A DNA stretch of 64,000 bases from Mycobacterium terramassiliense (GTDB lineage: Bacteria; Actinomycetota; Actinomycetes; Mycobacteriales; Mycobacteriaceae), in contig NZ_LT717699.1 of the NCBI RefSeq assembly GCF_900157385.1, forward strand, positions 354,524 to 418,523, written 5' to 3'. Below the pieces are notes generated by a model. The model did no database searches. It was given only the letters and a program-made list of their open reading frames with translations, and had not been told where the DNA came from. The stretch's first letter is position 1. Every line of letters starts with the position of its first letter. The translations under genes and the position numbers were made by a program. Positions 33,407-41,347 of this stretch are shown piece by piece.

Positions 33407-34345
33407 ATGGTGGATCGGACCCGGGGGGCCGGCGTTCGGTTGCGGGAACTCGGACCGCGCGTGCTGTCAGCAATCGGGCGGCAGGAGTGGCTGGATCGGC
33501 CCAGCTATCGATTCGAGCACCTGCTCAGCTTCGGCTACAACGGGCTGGGCGGTGCGCGCAACACCGTCATGAACGCGCTGCACGGCGTCTGGCTCGGGCA
33601 TCCGGTCCATCCGCCGTTGGCATCGCTGACGAGTGGGGCGCTGGGCACGACGGTGGCGCTGGACGCGCTCAGCCTGCTGCCCGGCCAGCGGCCCAGCGAG
33701 GTCCGCGATGCTTCGCGGTTCGCCACCCGCGCGCTGGGGGTGGGGATCCTGGCCAGCATCGGTTCGGCGATCACCGGCACCACCGACTGGCAGCACACCC
33801 ACTCCGAGGACCGCCGGGTGGGGCTGGTGCACGGGCTGGTGAACCTGGCCGCCACGGCGCTCTACGCGCAGTCCTGGCGGGACCGCCGCCACGGCCGGCA
33901 CGGCCGCGGCATTGGCCTGACGGCGCTCGGCTACGCCATCACCCTGGGCGGCAGCTACCTCGGCGGGGCCCTGGTGTTCGAGTCCGGCGTCGGCATCGAC
34001 CAGTCGGGCGAGCGGCTGCGCACCACCGAGTGGACCCCGGTGCTGCCCGCGGCCTCGCTGAACGGCAAGCCGGTGCGCGTCGAGGTCGACGGCGTGGGAT
34101 TGGTTGTGTGCCAGACGAACCCGGGACAGGTGTCGGCATTCGGTGAGTTCTGCCCGCACTTGGCGGCCCCGATGTCCGACGGCTGGGTGGATCGCGGCCG
34201 CGTGGTGTGCCCCTGGCATGGATCGTGGTTCGCGGCCGAATCGGGGGAGGTCTTGCGCGGGCCCGCGGCGGCCCCGTTGCCGCGCTATGAGGCCAGATTG
34301 GTCGACGGAATGGTTGAGGTGCGTGCCGAGGAGGTAGCGAAGTGA
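33407..34345 (+). CDS. DUF2231 membrane domain fused to Rieske domain
   Basis: The 312-residue protein has a DUF2231-type membrane part (about 45-205, four hydrophobic segments, GHPVHPPLASLTSG as the typical entry motif) and a C-terminal Rieske domain (about 220-305) with CPHLAAP and CPWHGSW as the C-x-H and C-x2-H ligands. The iron-sulfur centre would lie at the membrane face and could pass electrons to or from a quinone or partner. A good ribosome binding site GAGGAAGGA precedes the ATG at 33407. It overlaps the hemerythrin-like gene by four bases. A donor role for the nearby dioxygenase is possible but speculative. Confidence 0.8.
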   Translation: MVDRTRGAGVRLRELGPRVLSAIGRQEWLDRPSYRFEHLLSFGYNGLGGARNTVMNALHGVWLGHPVHPPLASLTSGALGTTVALDALSLLPGQRPSEVRDASRFATRALGVGILASIGSAITGTTDWQHTHSEDRRVGLVHGLVNLAATALYAQSWRDRRHGRHGRGIGLTALGYAITLGGSYLGGALVFESGVGIDQSGERLRTTEWTPVLPAASLNGKPVRVEVDGVGLVVCQTNPGQVSAFGEFCPHLAAPMSDGWVDRGRVVCPWHGSWFAAESGEVLRGPAAAPLPRYEARLVDGMVEVRAEEVAK

Positions 34346-34827
34346 ACGCCTATGACGTGTTGAAAGAGCACCACATCGTGATCAAGGGGCTGGGCCGCAA
34401 GATCAGCGAGGCGCCGGTGAACAGCGAAGAGCGGCATGCCCTTTTCGACGACTTTCTGGTCGAGCTCGACATCCACTTCCGCATCGAGGACGACCTGTAC
34501 TACCCGGCGCTCAAGGATGCCACCAAGCTGATCGCGGTCGCCCACGCCGAGCACCGCCAGGTGGTCGACCAGCTTTCCGTGCTACTCAAGACGCCGCAGA
34601 GCGCGCCGGGCTACGAAGACGAATGGAACTCCTTCAAGACGGTGCTCGAGGCCCACGCCGACGAGGAGGAGCGCGACCTGATTCCCGCGCCGCCCGAGGT
34701 GAAGATCACCGAAGCCGAGCTCGAGGAACTGGGCAACAAGATGGCCGCGAAGATGGAGCAATACCGCGGTTCCGCGCTGCATCGGATGCGCACCAAGGGC
34801 CGGGCGGCGCTGGTACGCGGGCTTTAG
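34342..34827 (+). CDS. Hemerythrin-like HHE domain protein
   Basis: The 161-residue protein has the HHE four-helix pattern: LKEHHIVIKGL near 7-17 (His), LDIHFRIEDDLYYPAL near 42-57 (H-x3-E), HAEHRQVVDQL near 70-80 and AHADEEERDLIP near 102-113 (H-x4-E/D). It should bind a di-iron centre and O2 or NO. It is translationally coupled to the Rieske/DUF2231 protein, so a shared redox or oxygen-sensing role is likely. HHE proteins in mycobacteria are linked to oxidative and nitrosative stress. The start is a GTG at 34342. Confidence 0.85.
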   Translation: MNAYDVLKEHHIVIKGLGRKISEAPVNSEERHALFDDFLVELDIHFRIEDDLYYPALKDATKLIAVAHAEHRQVVDQLSVLLKTPQSAPGYEDEWNSFKTVLEAHADEEERDLIPAPPEVKITEAELEELGNKMAAKMEQYRGSALHRMRTKGRAALVRGL

Positions 34828-34835
34828 CGGCGATC

Positions 34836-34874
34836 GCAAGCGCGGCGCTGGGGCACCTCCCGCTTGCGGGGGAC
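34836..34874. repeat. Inverted-repeat intergenic element
   Basis: GCAAGCG (34836-34842) pairs with CGCTTGC (34861-34867), and the inner CACCTCCCGCTTGCGGGGGA (34854-34873) is itself palindromic. It lies between the HHE gene and pcaH, downstream of the first. It may be a terminator-like hairpin or a dispersed short repeat of the genome; a T-run is absent. Confidence 0.4.
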
Positions 34875-34992
34875 CGGGCGCGTGGGGTACGCCCGCGGAG
34901 CTGAGGGACGGGTCGCCACCGTCGGCCCTGGCGGACGACATCACGCGGCTAACGGGGGGTTGGCCGCGTGATCGGGAGTAGCCTCACGGCTG

Positions 34993-35748
34993 ATGAGCGC
35001 CGAGGTTGTCGCGTCCCAGGAGGACATCACGGCGGAGATGGCCGCCCTGGGCCGGGGTGGGGCCGCCGGGGACCCGACGCAGCCGCGGCTCGACTACCCG
35101 CCCTACCGCAGCACCGCCCTGCGCCACCCCACGCGGCCCCCGCTGGTCGTCGACCCGGACGAGCTCGAACTCGAGGGACCCTGTTTCGGCAGCCACGAGG
35201 TCGGCCCGCTCGACGCCGACCTCACGGTCGGCCATCCCGGCGAGCCGCTGGGGGAGCGGATCATCGTGACCGGGCGGGTGCTCGACGACGCCGGGGCGCC
35301 GGTGGCCGGACAGCTCGTCGAGATCTGGCAGGCCAACGCGAGCGGCCGGTATCGCCACCAACGCGACCAGCACCCGGCCCCGCTGGACCCGAACTTCGTC
35401 GGCGCGGGCCGCTGCCTCACCGGGCCCGACGGCTCCTATCGTTTCCTGACCATCAAGCCCGGCCCCTATCCGTGGCTCAATCACCGCAACGCCTGGCGCC
35501 CCGCGCACATCCACTTCTCGGTCTTCGGAACGGCTTTCACGCAACGCCTGGTCACCCAGATGTACTTCCCTGGCGACCCGCTGTTCGACCTGGACCCGAT
35601 CTTCCAATCGATTCCCGATCCCGCCGCCCGAGGGCGCCTGATCGCCCGTTACGACCACGGCGTCACCCAGCCGGAGTACGCAACCGGCTACCGCTGGGAC
35701 ATCGTGGTTTGCGGCGGCCACCGCGCCTGGACCGAAGCCGATGACTGA
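34993..35748 (+). CDS. pcaH: Protocatechuate 3,4-dioxygenase, beta subunit
   Basis: The 251-residue protein has the intradiol dioxygenase fold with all iron ligands: Tyr120 in SGRYRH, Tyr159 in PGPYPW and the two histidines 172 and 174 in PAHIHFSVFG. It opens protocatechuate between the two hydroxyls to 3-carboxy-cis,cis-muconate. The N-terminal PTQPRLDYPPYRST (about 28-41) is typical of PcaH. It overlaps pcaG by eight bases and starts an operon pcaHGB. The upstream decarboxylase-like operon may supply protocatechuate. Confidence 0.92.
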   Translation: MSAEVVASQEDITAEMAALGRGGAAGDPTQPRLDYPPYRSTALRHPTRPPLVVDPDELELEGPCFGSHEVGPLDADLTVGHPGEPLGERIIVTGRVLDDAGAPVAGQLVEIWQANASGRYRHQRDQHPAPLDPNFVGAGRCLTGPDGSYRFLTIKPGPYPWLNHRNAWRPAHIHFSVFGTAFTQRLVTQMYFPGDPLFDLDPIFQSIPDPAARGRLIARYDHGVTQPEYATGYRWDIVVCGGHRAWTEADD

Positions 35749-36268
35749 ATTGCCTTGCACCCCAGGGCAAACGGTGGGCCCCTTCCTCGGCCTCGGGTTG
35801 CCGTATCCCGGTGACAGCGATCTGGTCGCCGACGGGCATCCGCACGCCGTGCGGCTACACGGGACGGTGTACGACGGCGCCGGCGAGGCGGTCCCGGACG
35901 CGCTGGTCGAACTGTGGCAGCGCGACGGCGCCGGACGCATCCCGCGGCGGGAAGGCTCGCTGCGACGCGGCGATGCGGGCTTCACCGGGTGGGGCCGGTG
36001 CGCGACCGACGCGGCCGGGCACTATGCCTTCACGACGGTGCCGCCCGGGGCGGACTCCGGGCGGCCGCCGTTCTTCGCGATTGCCGTCTTCGCGCGCGGG
36101 CTGTTGCACCGGTTGTTCACCCGCGCCTACCTGCCCCATGTCGAGGTGAACGCCGACGCGGCGCTGGCCGCCCTCGTGTGCATCTCCGAAAATGACGGCG
36201 CCACCTACCGTTTCGACATCCACCTGCAGGGTCCGAACGAGACCGTGTTCCTGGAGTTTCGGCGATGA
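35741..36268 (+). CDS. pcaG: Protocatechuate 3,4-dioxygenase, alpha subunit
   Basis: The 175-residue protein has the same intradiol fold: TPGQTVGPFLGLGLPYPG near 7-24 (the PcaG N-terminal signature), PDALVELWQRDGAGR near 49-63 and a C-terminal RFDIHLQG. It lacks the full iron ligand set, as PcaG does, and builds the active site together with PcaH. It overlaps pcaH upstream and pcaB downstream by four to eight bases, so the three proteins are co-translated. Confidence 0.92.
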   Translation: MTELPCTPGQTVGPFLGLGLPYPGDSDLVADGHPHAVRLHGTVYDGAGEAVPDALVELWQRDGAGRIPRREGSLRRGDAGFTGWGRCATDAAGHYAFTTVPPGADSGRPPFFAIAVFARGLLHRLFTRAYLPHVEVNADAALAALVCISENDGATYRFDIHLQGPNETVFLEFRR

Positions 36269-37488
36269 CCAACCTGCTGTGGCCCGGCGACCAGCGGGCC
36301 GGCGAACACATGACGGACGCCGCGCTGCTGCGCGCCATGGTGGCGGTGGAGTCCGCCTGGCTGGAAGCCCTGGCCGGCGCCGACCTGGCGCCCGGCGACT
36401 GCGCCGCCACGGACCTGTCGAACCTGGTGGGCGACGCGGACGGCGAGTCGCTCGCGGCCGCCGCGGAGGGCGGCGGCAACCCGATCATCGGCCTGGTCGA
36501 ACTGCTGCGACGGCGCGCCGCCCCGGCCGTGGCGCCCTGGATCCACCGGGGCCTCACCAGCCAGGACGTCCTCGACACCGCGCTGATGCTGGGCGTGCGC
36601 GATGTCATCGACGATCTCACGGCACAGCTGACGCAACAGCTTTCGACGCTGTCCGCCCTCGCCACGGCCCACCGGGCCACCCCCATGGTGGCCCGCACCC
36701 TCACCCAGCACGCGGCGCCCACCACCTTCGGCGCCAAGGCGGCCGTCTGGCTGAACGGGATCACCGACGCGCTCGAGGGGCTGCGCGGGCTGGTCACCCC
36801 GGTTCAGATCGGCGGAGCCGTCGGGACGCGGGCCGCCGCCACCGAGCTGGCGGCGCTGCTCGGCGCGGCCGGCCCGGCGGACATATCCGACCGGTTAGTG
36901 CGCAGCGCCGCAACCGCTTTGGGCTTGGACGTCCGATCGCCGTGGCACACGACACGCACGCCCGTCACCGCGGCCGCCGACGCCTTCGTCGGCTGCACCG
37001 ACGCCTGGGGCCGCATCGCCTCGGACGTCGTGACCCTGGTCCGCCCGGAGATCGGCGAACTGAGCGAGCCGGCGGGCGAGCACCGCGGCGGCTCGTCGTC
37101 GATGCCGCACAAGCGCAATCCGGTGTTGTCGATCCTGATTCGCCGGGCCGCCCTCGCCGCGCCCCCGCTGGCGGCCACCCTGCACACCGCCGCGGCGCTG
37201 GCCAACGACGAACGGCCCGACGGCCCCTGGCACGCCGAGTGGGACACCCTGCGCACCCTGGCCCGGCGAACCGTCGTCGCGGGTTCCCAGGCCGGCGAGC
37301 TGCTGGCCGGGCTGCGCGTGCATTCCGCGCGGATGGCCGAAAACCTGCGAATGACAGACGTTTACGGCGAACAGCGGGCGACCGCCGAGCTGGCGGGCAA
37401 GGCCGCGTCGGCGACCTACGTCGGCGCCGCCGACCGGTTGATCGACGAGAGCCTGGGCCGCGCCGAGCGGATCCTCAAGAACCGCTAG
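36265..37488 (+). CDS. pcaB: 3-carboxy-cis,cis-muconate cycloisomerase
   Basis: The 407-residue protein belongs to the fumarase/adenylosuccinate lyase superfamily: GLTSQDVLDTA near 96-106 and the signature GSSSMPHKRNP near 276-287. In this context it converts carboxymuconate to 4-carboxymuconolactone, the step after PcaHG. Plain adenylosuccinate lyase is ruled out by context and length. The next enzymes (pcaC, pcaD) are not in the window. The end overlaps the convergent EthR-like gene by 14 bases. Confidence 0.9.
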   Translation: MTNLLWPGDQRAGEHMTDAALLRAMVAVESAWLEALAGADLAPGDCAATDLSNLVGDADGESLAAAAEGGGNPIIGLVELLRRRAAPAVAPWIHRGLTSQDVLDTALMLGVRDVIDDLTAQLTQQLSTLSALATAHRATPMVARTLTQHAAPTTFGAKAAVWLNGITDALEGLRGLVTPVQIGGAVGTRAAATELAALLGAAGPADISDRLVRSAATALGLDVRSPWHTTRTPVTAAADAFVGCTDAWGRIASDVVTLVRPEIGELSEPAGEHRGGSSSMPHKRNPVLSILIRRAALAAPPLAATLHTAAALANDERPDGPWHAEWDTLRTLARRTVVAGSQAGELLAGLRVHSARMAENLRMTDVYGEQRATAELAGKAASATYVGAADRLIDESLGRAERILKNR

Positions 37489-38122
37489 TCGCCAGCGCCC
37501 TGCCGTCGGCCTCGTAAATGCTGGCCAGCCAGATGTGCACCAGCGTGTCGATCACGCGATCTTCCGGGATCGCCGGCTCCTCGGTGGTGAACGTCGCGGC
37601 CATCACCCGCTCGCTCAACATGTTCAGCGCGACGGACAGGTCCTCGGCCGGGTAGGTGTCGGGGGCCGCGCCGCGGCGGCGTTCGGCCTTGATCGCCGCC
37701 GTGGTGTGGGAGATCCACTTCTGCATGAGCGCCGACCACAATTGCCGCACCTCTGGGTTGGTGGCTTTCGCCGCGGCGCCGGCCACCGCGACCGCCCGAT
37801 GCGAGCCGGACACCTCGAAGAAGGCCTCGATGCGTGCCCGCCAATGCGTCGCGGGGTCGCCGAACAGCTTGCCGCCCAGCGCCGTAAGCGCCGCGTGGGC
37901 CCTGCCGTTCATCTGGTCCAGCAGCGACAGCAACACCGCGTTCTTGGATTGGAAATAAAAGTAGAAGGTGGGGCGGGAGATGCCCGCACCTCTGGCCAGG
38001 TCGTCGACGGAGAAGTCGGCCAGCGGCCGTTCCTGCAGGAGCCGCTCGGCGGTGGCCAGGATCGCTTGTTCGCGGTCGTCACCCGAATAGTGCGACGAAC
38101 GGCGGCCTCGGGAGGCGTGCAT
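37475..38122 (-). CDS. EthR-like TetR family regulator
   Basis: The 215-residue protein resembles M. tuberculosis EthR throughout: SGDDREQAILATAERLL near 13-29, the helix-turn-helix FSVDDLARGAGISRPTFYFYF near 37-57, GSHRAVAVAGAAAKATNPEV, W-S-A-L-M-Q-K-W-I and the C-terminal DTLVHIWLASIY. EthR represses the monooxygenase gene ethA, but here no ethA-like gene is adjacent; neighbours are pcaB (convergent) and the Rv2632c homologue (divergent). It is therefore an EthR paralogue with an unknown target. The ATG at 38122 is used. The palindrome-rich DNA at 38190-38228 is a likely operator. Confidence 0.85.
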   Translation of the reverse strand: MHASRGRRSSHYSGDDREQAILATAERLLQERPLADFSVDDLARGAGISRPTFYFYFQSKNAVLLSLLDQMNGRAHAALTALGGKLFGDPATHWRARIEAFFEVSGSHRAVAVAGAAAKATNPEVRQLWSALMQKWISHTTAAIKAERRRGAAPDTYPAEDLSVALNMLSERVMAATFTTEEPAIPEDRVIDTLVHIWLASIYEADGRALATSGS

Positions 38123-38189
38123 TTTCTCGCCCTGCCTGGGGTCGGCCACGTCAGTTACTTTATGGATGCGTCGATATATGCCAACGAAA

Positions 38190-38228
38190 TTGTTGATGAC
38201 AACCAACAATATTGTCGATTAAATCGAC
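38190..38228. promoter_or_regulatory. Operator-like palindrome cluster upstream of EthR-like gene
   Basis: Three inverted repeats are packed in 39 bases: TTGTTG-N8-CAACAA (38190-38209), ACAATATTGT, and the perfect 15-mer GTCGATT-A-AATCGAC (38214-38228). The region is AT-rich compared with its surroundings. EthR in M. tuberculosis binds a long operator as several dimers, so a multi-site operator fits an EthR paralogue. Confidence 0.55.
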
Positions 38229-38293
38229 GGTTCCCGTCGCGGCCAATTCTTGGCACATGGGCGCCACGCAGCGGCCTTCGCCCCAGGAACCTG

Positions 38294-38307
38294 ATGACTT
38301 TCGCCCC
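38294..38307. promoter_or_regulatory. Candidate DosR box
   Basis: ATGACTTTCGCCCC matches 10 of 14 core positions of the DosR consensus GGGACTWWAGTCCC and lies 72 bases before the Rv2632c-like gene. Weak alone; supported by similar sites across the island. Confidence 0.3.
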
Positions 38308-38378
38308 TACTTTGCGCCCGCCCGGTGATGGTCGCATCGAATCAGAGCAATCCAGTCCGCAAAACGAGGAGACCGGCG

Positions 38379-38660
38379 ATGACGGACAAGGGCGACGACG
38401 CCAAGAACTGCCAGATCGACGTGCTGATCGAAGAGCACGAAGAGCGCACCCGGGCCAAGGCCCGGCTGTCCTGGGCGGGCAGGGACTTCGTCGGTGTCGG
38501 TCTGGCGCGGCTCGATCCCGCCGACGTGCCGGTGGCCCGGATCGGCGACGAACTGGCGATCGCCCGGGCCCTCTCGGATTTGTCGAACCAGCTAATGGCG
38601 GTGACCTCCAACGATATCCAGATCAGCACCCATCAGCCGGTCACCGGCCTGCACCGCTGA
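38379..38660 (+). CDS. DUF1876 protein, Rv2632c/Rv1738 family
   Basis: The 93-residue protein has the DUF1876 fold pattern: CQIDVLIEEHEERTRAKARL near 10-29, VGVGLARLDPADVPV and two helices after 60. Relatives Rv1738 and Rv2632c are small dsRBD-like proteins; Rv1738 is strongly DosR-induced and proposed to aid ribosome hibernation. The length (93) equals Rv2632c. The ATG at 38379 has GAGGAGA upstream. Directly downstream is a hibernation factor gene, which supports a common role in translation shutdown. Confidence 0.85.
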   Translation: MTDKGDDAKNCQIDVLIEEHEERTRAKARLSWAGRDFVGVGLARLDPADVPVARIGDELAIARALSDLSNQLMAVTSNDIQISTHQPVTGLHR

Positions 38661-38683
38661 TTTTGAAGGGAACATCGCAACGA

Positions 38684-39487
38684 ATGAAACAGAGACCCGA
38701 TTTAGCGGCCGTTTTGGACGTCCAGGTGACGAGGCACGGCCTGTCCCCCGACGCCGAGGAATATGCGCGCACCAAGATCGGCGAGCTCGGCCGGCTGACC
38801 CACGAACCGGTGCTGCACGCGCACGTCAGGCTCAGTGAGCACGGCGACCCGGCGGTGGCCCGGCGCGTCATCGCACAGGCGAACCTCGATGTCAACGGCC
38901 GGTTGGTCCGCGCACAGGTCGAGGGCGTCACCGCCCGGGAGGCGATCGATCGGCTCGCGGCGCGGCTGCGTCGTGGGCTGGAACGCGCCGCCGAACACTG
39001 GGAGGCCAAACGCGGCGGCGTCCCACGGCTCGGCCCGCACGAGTGGCGGCATGAGTCCGAGCCCGCCCACCGGCCGAATTACTTCCCCCGGCCCGAAAGC
39101 GAACGCCGCATCATGCGCCACAAGTCGTACAGCCTGCCCGCCCGCACGGTGGACGAGGCCGCGCTCGAGATGGAGCTACTCGACTACGACTTCCACCTGT
39201 TCACGGAGAAGGGCACCAAGCAGGACAGCCTGCTGTATCGCGAGGGGCGCACCGAATACCGCCTGGCACTGGTGAATCCGGAGCTGGCGGACGAGCTGGC
39301 GCCGTTCGACATGCCGCTGACCATCAGCCCGCAGCCGGCACCCCGGCTCACCGTGAACGAGGCGATCGAGCGGATAGGCCTGCTCGGTCTGCCGTTCCTG
39401 TTCTTCGTCGACACCGCCCGGGACCGCGGGAGCGCGCTCTATCACCGCTACGACGGGCACTACGGCCTCATCACTCCGGCGGGCTGA
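38684..39487 (+). CDS. rafH: Ribosome hibernation factor, Rv0079/RafH type
   Basis: The 267-residue protein has an N-terminal S30AE/HPF-like domain (about 9-105: VTRHGLSPDAEEYARTKIG, then AQANLDVNGRLVRAQVEG) and a C-terminal ribosome-binding domain (about 135-265: RHKSYSLPARTVDEAALEMEL, DYDFHLFTE, YHRYDGHYGLI). RafH-type factors silence 70S ribosomes in hypoxia; Rv0079 of M. tuberculosis (273 aa) is DosR-regulated. The ATG at 38684 follows GAAGGGA. It lies 23 bases after the DUF1876 gene, so both would be made together. Confident in family, less in the symbol. Confidence 0.85.
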   Translation: MKQRPDLAAVLDVQVTRHGLSPDAEEYARTKIGELGRLTHEPVLHAHVRLSEHGDPAVARRVIAQANLDVNGRLVRAQVEGVTAREAIDRLAARLRRGLERAAEHWEAKRGGVPRLGPHEWRHESEPAHRPNYFPRPESERRIMRHKSYSLPARTVDEAALEMELLDYDFHLFTEKGTKQDSLLYREGRTEYRLALVNPELADELAPFDMPLTISPQPAPRLTVNEAIERIGLLGLPFLFFVDTARDRGSALYHRYDGHYGLITPAG

Positions 39488-39509
39488 GCAAGCCACCCCG
39501 CTGACGCCC

Positions 39510-40154
39510 TCAGGCGTGTGCTCCCAGATGGTCGGTGAACCAGTCGCGCGCCAGCACGGCGACCTCCTCGAGCGTGCCCGGTTCTTCGAACAGGTGGGTG
39601 GCGCCGGGAACGACGGCGACTTCGCACCGGGCCGGGATCGCCGCTTGCGCCTGCCGGTTGAGCCGCAGGACCATCTCGTCGCGTCCGCCCACGATCAGCA
39701 GGGTCGGGGCGTGCACGTTGCGCAGCGAGGCGCCGGCCAAATCGGGCCGCCCGCCGCGGGATACCACCGCCGCCACCTTGACCTCCGGGTGCGCGGCCGC
39801 GGCCAGGGCGGCGCCCGCGCCGGTGCTGGCCCCGAAGTAGCCGACCGGCAGTGACGCCGTGTCCGGCTGGGTGGCCAGCCAGGTCGTGACGTCGACCAAT
39901 CGGCGCGCGAGCAATCCGATGTCGAAGACGTTGGCGCGGTCGCGCTCTTCTTCGGGCGTCAGCAGGTCAAACAGCACGGTGGCGAACCCGGCCTTGTTGA
40001 GGACCTCGGCGACGAAACGGTTGCGGGGGCTGTGCCGGCTGCTGCCGCTGCCGTGCGCGAACACGATGACGCCCTGGGGGTGCTCGGGGATGGTCAGGTG
40101 TCCGGCGACCGAGACCGCCCCGGCGACCACCTGAATTTCCTCGTCACGCAGCAT
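39510..40154 (-). CDS. Dienelactone hydrolase-like alpha/beta hydrolase
   Basis: The 214-residue protein has an alpha/beta fold: FAHGSGSSRHSPRN near 32-45, nucleophile elbow GASTGAGAAL near 107-116, an acid in GGRDEMV near 156 and the histidine in ATHLFEEPG near 186. In M. tuberculosis a similar domain is fused to a phosphoribosyltransferase in the dormancy protein Rv2030c; here it stands alone. The GSGSSRHS motif is typical of this subgroup. It follows the Rv2629-like gene by two bases and shares its promoter with the double DosR-like site at 41348-41382. Confidence 0.82.
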   Translation of the reverse strand: MLRDEEIQVVAGAVSVAGHLTIPEHPQGVIVFAHGSGSSRHSPRNRFVAEVLNKAGFATVLFDLLTPEEERDRANVFDIGLLARRLVDVTTWLATQPDTASLPVGYFGASTGAGAALAAAAHPEVKVAAVVSRGGRPDLAGASLRNVHAPTLLIVGGRDEMVLRLNRQAQAAIPARCEVAVVPGATHLFEEPGTLEEVAVLARDWFTDHLGAHA

Positions 40155-40156
40155 GA

Positions 40157-41281
40157 TTACGCCCCGCGGCGACTGGCCGCGTCGTTCGCGACGTATCGCA
40201 GCAATGCGCCGACCCCGTCGGTGGGGCCGATCCGATCGCCGGGCACCACCACGGAGGCACCCACCGCGATCGCGGCGAACGGCAGGGCCTCGTCGGCGCG
40301 TGCCACGCGCTGCACCGGTTCGCCGAAGTCGGACAGCGCGTCGGCGTCGGGCGCCACCGCGGTCGGCGCGGTGCCGGTGACGACGGTCGCGTCGCCCAGT
40401 GCGCCGACGAACAGCGTGTCGACGTCGCCCTCACGCAGCGCCGCGCACACGGCGGCGATGCCCTGGGCCGCCAGGCCGGAGCCGCGCCCGAGTTCGGCCG
40501 CGAATCGACCCGCGACGTCGCCCATCTCGACGTCAAGGCGACGGGCGAACTCGGCGGCAGTCAGCCGACGTACCTCATCTTCATCGATACCGCTTTTGCG
40601 GGAACCGGCGTGTAACTCCGACACCCTGCGGGCCACCCGAAGCGGCAATTCGGCAATCACGTCCGCGCGCGAACTGACCTCGCCACACAGGAACACCACC
40701 TCGGGGTCCGCCTCGTCGACCAGTCGCGTGAGTTCGTCGGCGACCGCGCGGCAGTTCATGCGGATGGCCTCTTCGGTCGTGTGCTGCAGGTCGCCGTAGC
40801 CATTCCAGCCGGCAGTCGACGGCTTGTGCACCGGATACCCGGCGCCGTCGATGCTCTTGGAGCTGACGGCGTCCCCTTGATGGAGGGTGACGTCGGCCCC
40901 GGTGTGATCAACCGCGGCGAAGACGTACGTCGGTCGCCGTATTTCGAGTTCGATCAACGGCACGACGTACGGGTAATCCGACAGGCGAGCCACGATGGCC
41001 GGCGGCGGGCTGACGAGGGGCTCGTTGATCAGCAGCTGATCGGCGGTCGCGATCACCGCGCGGCCGCGCCGTCCGACCGGCGGCCGGTGGTGCAGCACGG
41101 CTTCCTCGAGCCTGCCGATGAGCGCGCCGCTTGCACCCAGCTCCTCGAGCTGCTTGCGGATGTCGCCCCATTGCGCTTCCAGCCGCTCGACGGCATCCAC
41201 GGTGTCGTGCGAGTCGTCGAAATAGACCGAGGCAAACGGGCCCTTCGCTGTTACCAGCCATCTGAGGCGATCCGATCGCAT
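40157..41281 (-). CDS. Rv2629 family protein (eRF1-like fold)
   Basis: The 374-residue protein has the same length as M. tuberculosis Rv2629, a DosR-regulon protein. Features: LRWLVTAKGPFASVYFDDSHDT near 6-27, a middle beta/alpha domain (VPLIELEIRRPTYVFAAVDH near 106-125) and a C-terminal Rossmann-like part with DTLFVGALGDATVV near 303-316. Family members are placed with archaeal/bacterial eRF1-like (baeRF) proteins and may act on ribosomes. The start ATG at 41281 lies about 70-100 bases from two candidate DosR boxes. It is first in an operon with the hydrolase. Confidence 0.85.
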   Translation of the reverse strand: MRSDRLRWLVTAKGPFASVYFDDSHDTVDAVERLEAQWGDIRKQLEELGASGALIGRLEEAVLHHRPPVGRRGRAVIATADQLLINEPLVSPPPAIVARLSDYPYVVPLIELEIRRPTYVFAAVDHTGADVTLHQGDAVSSKSIDGAGYPVHKPSTAGWNGYGDLQHTTEEAIRMNCRAVADELTRLVDEADPEVVFLCGEVSSRADVIAELPLRVARRVSELHAGSRKSGIDEDEVRRLTAAEFARRLDVEMGDVAGRFAAELGRGSGLAAQGIAAVCAALREGDVDTLFVGALGDATVVTGTAPTAVAPDADALSDFGEPVQRVARADEALPFAAIAVGASVVVPGDRIGPTDGVGALLRYVANDAASRRGA

Positions 41282-41347
41282 GCCATCCCTCTCCGCCGTC
41301 GCGCCATGATGGTGGCAACCCTATGGACGACGAACGCGTCCGAGGCA

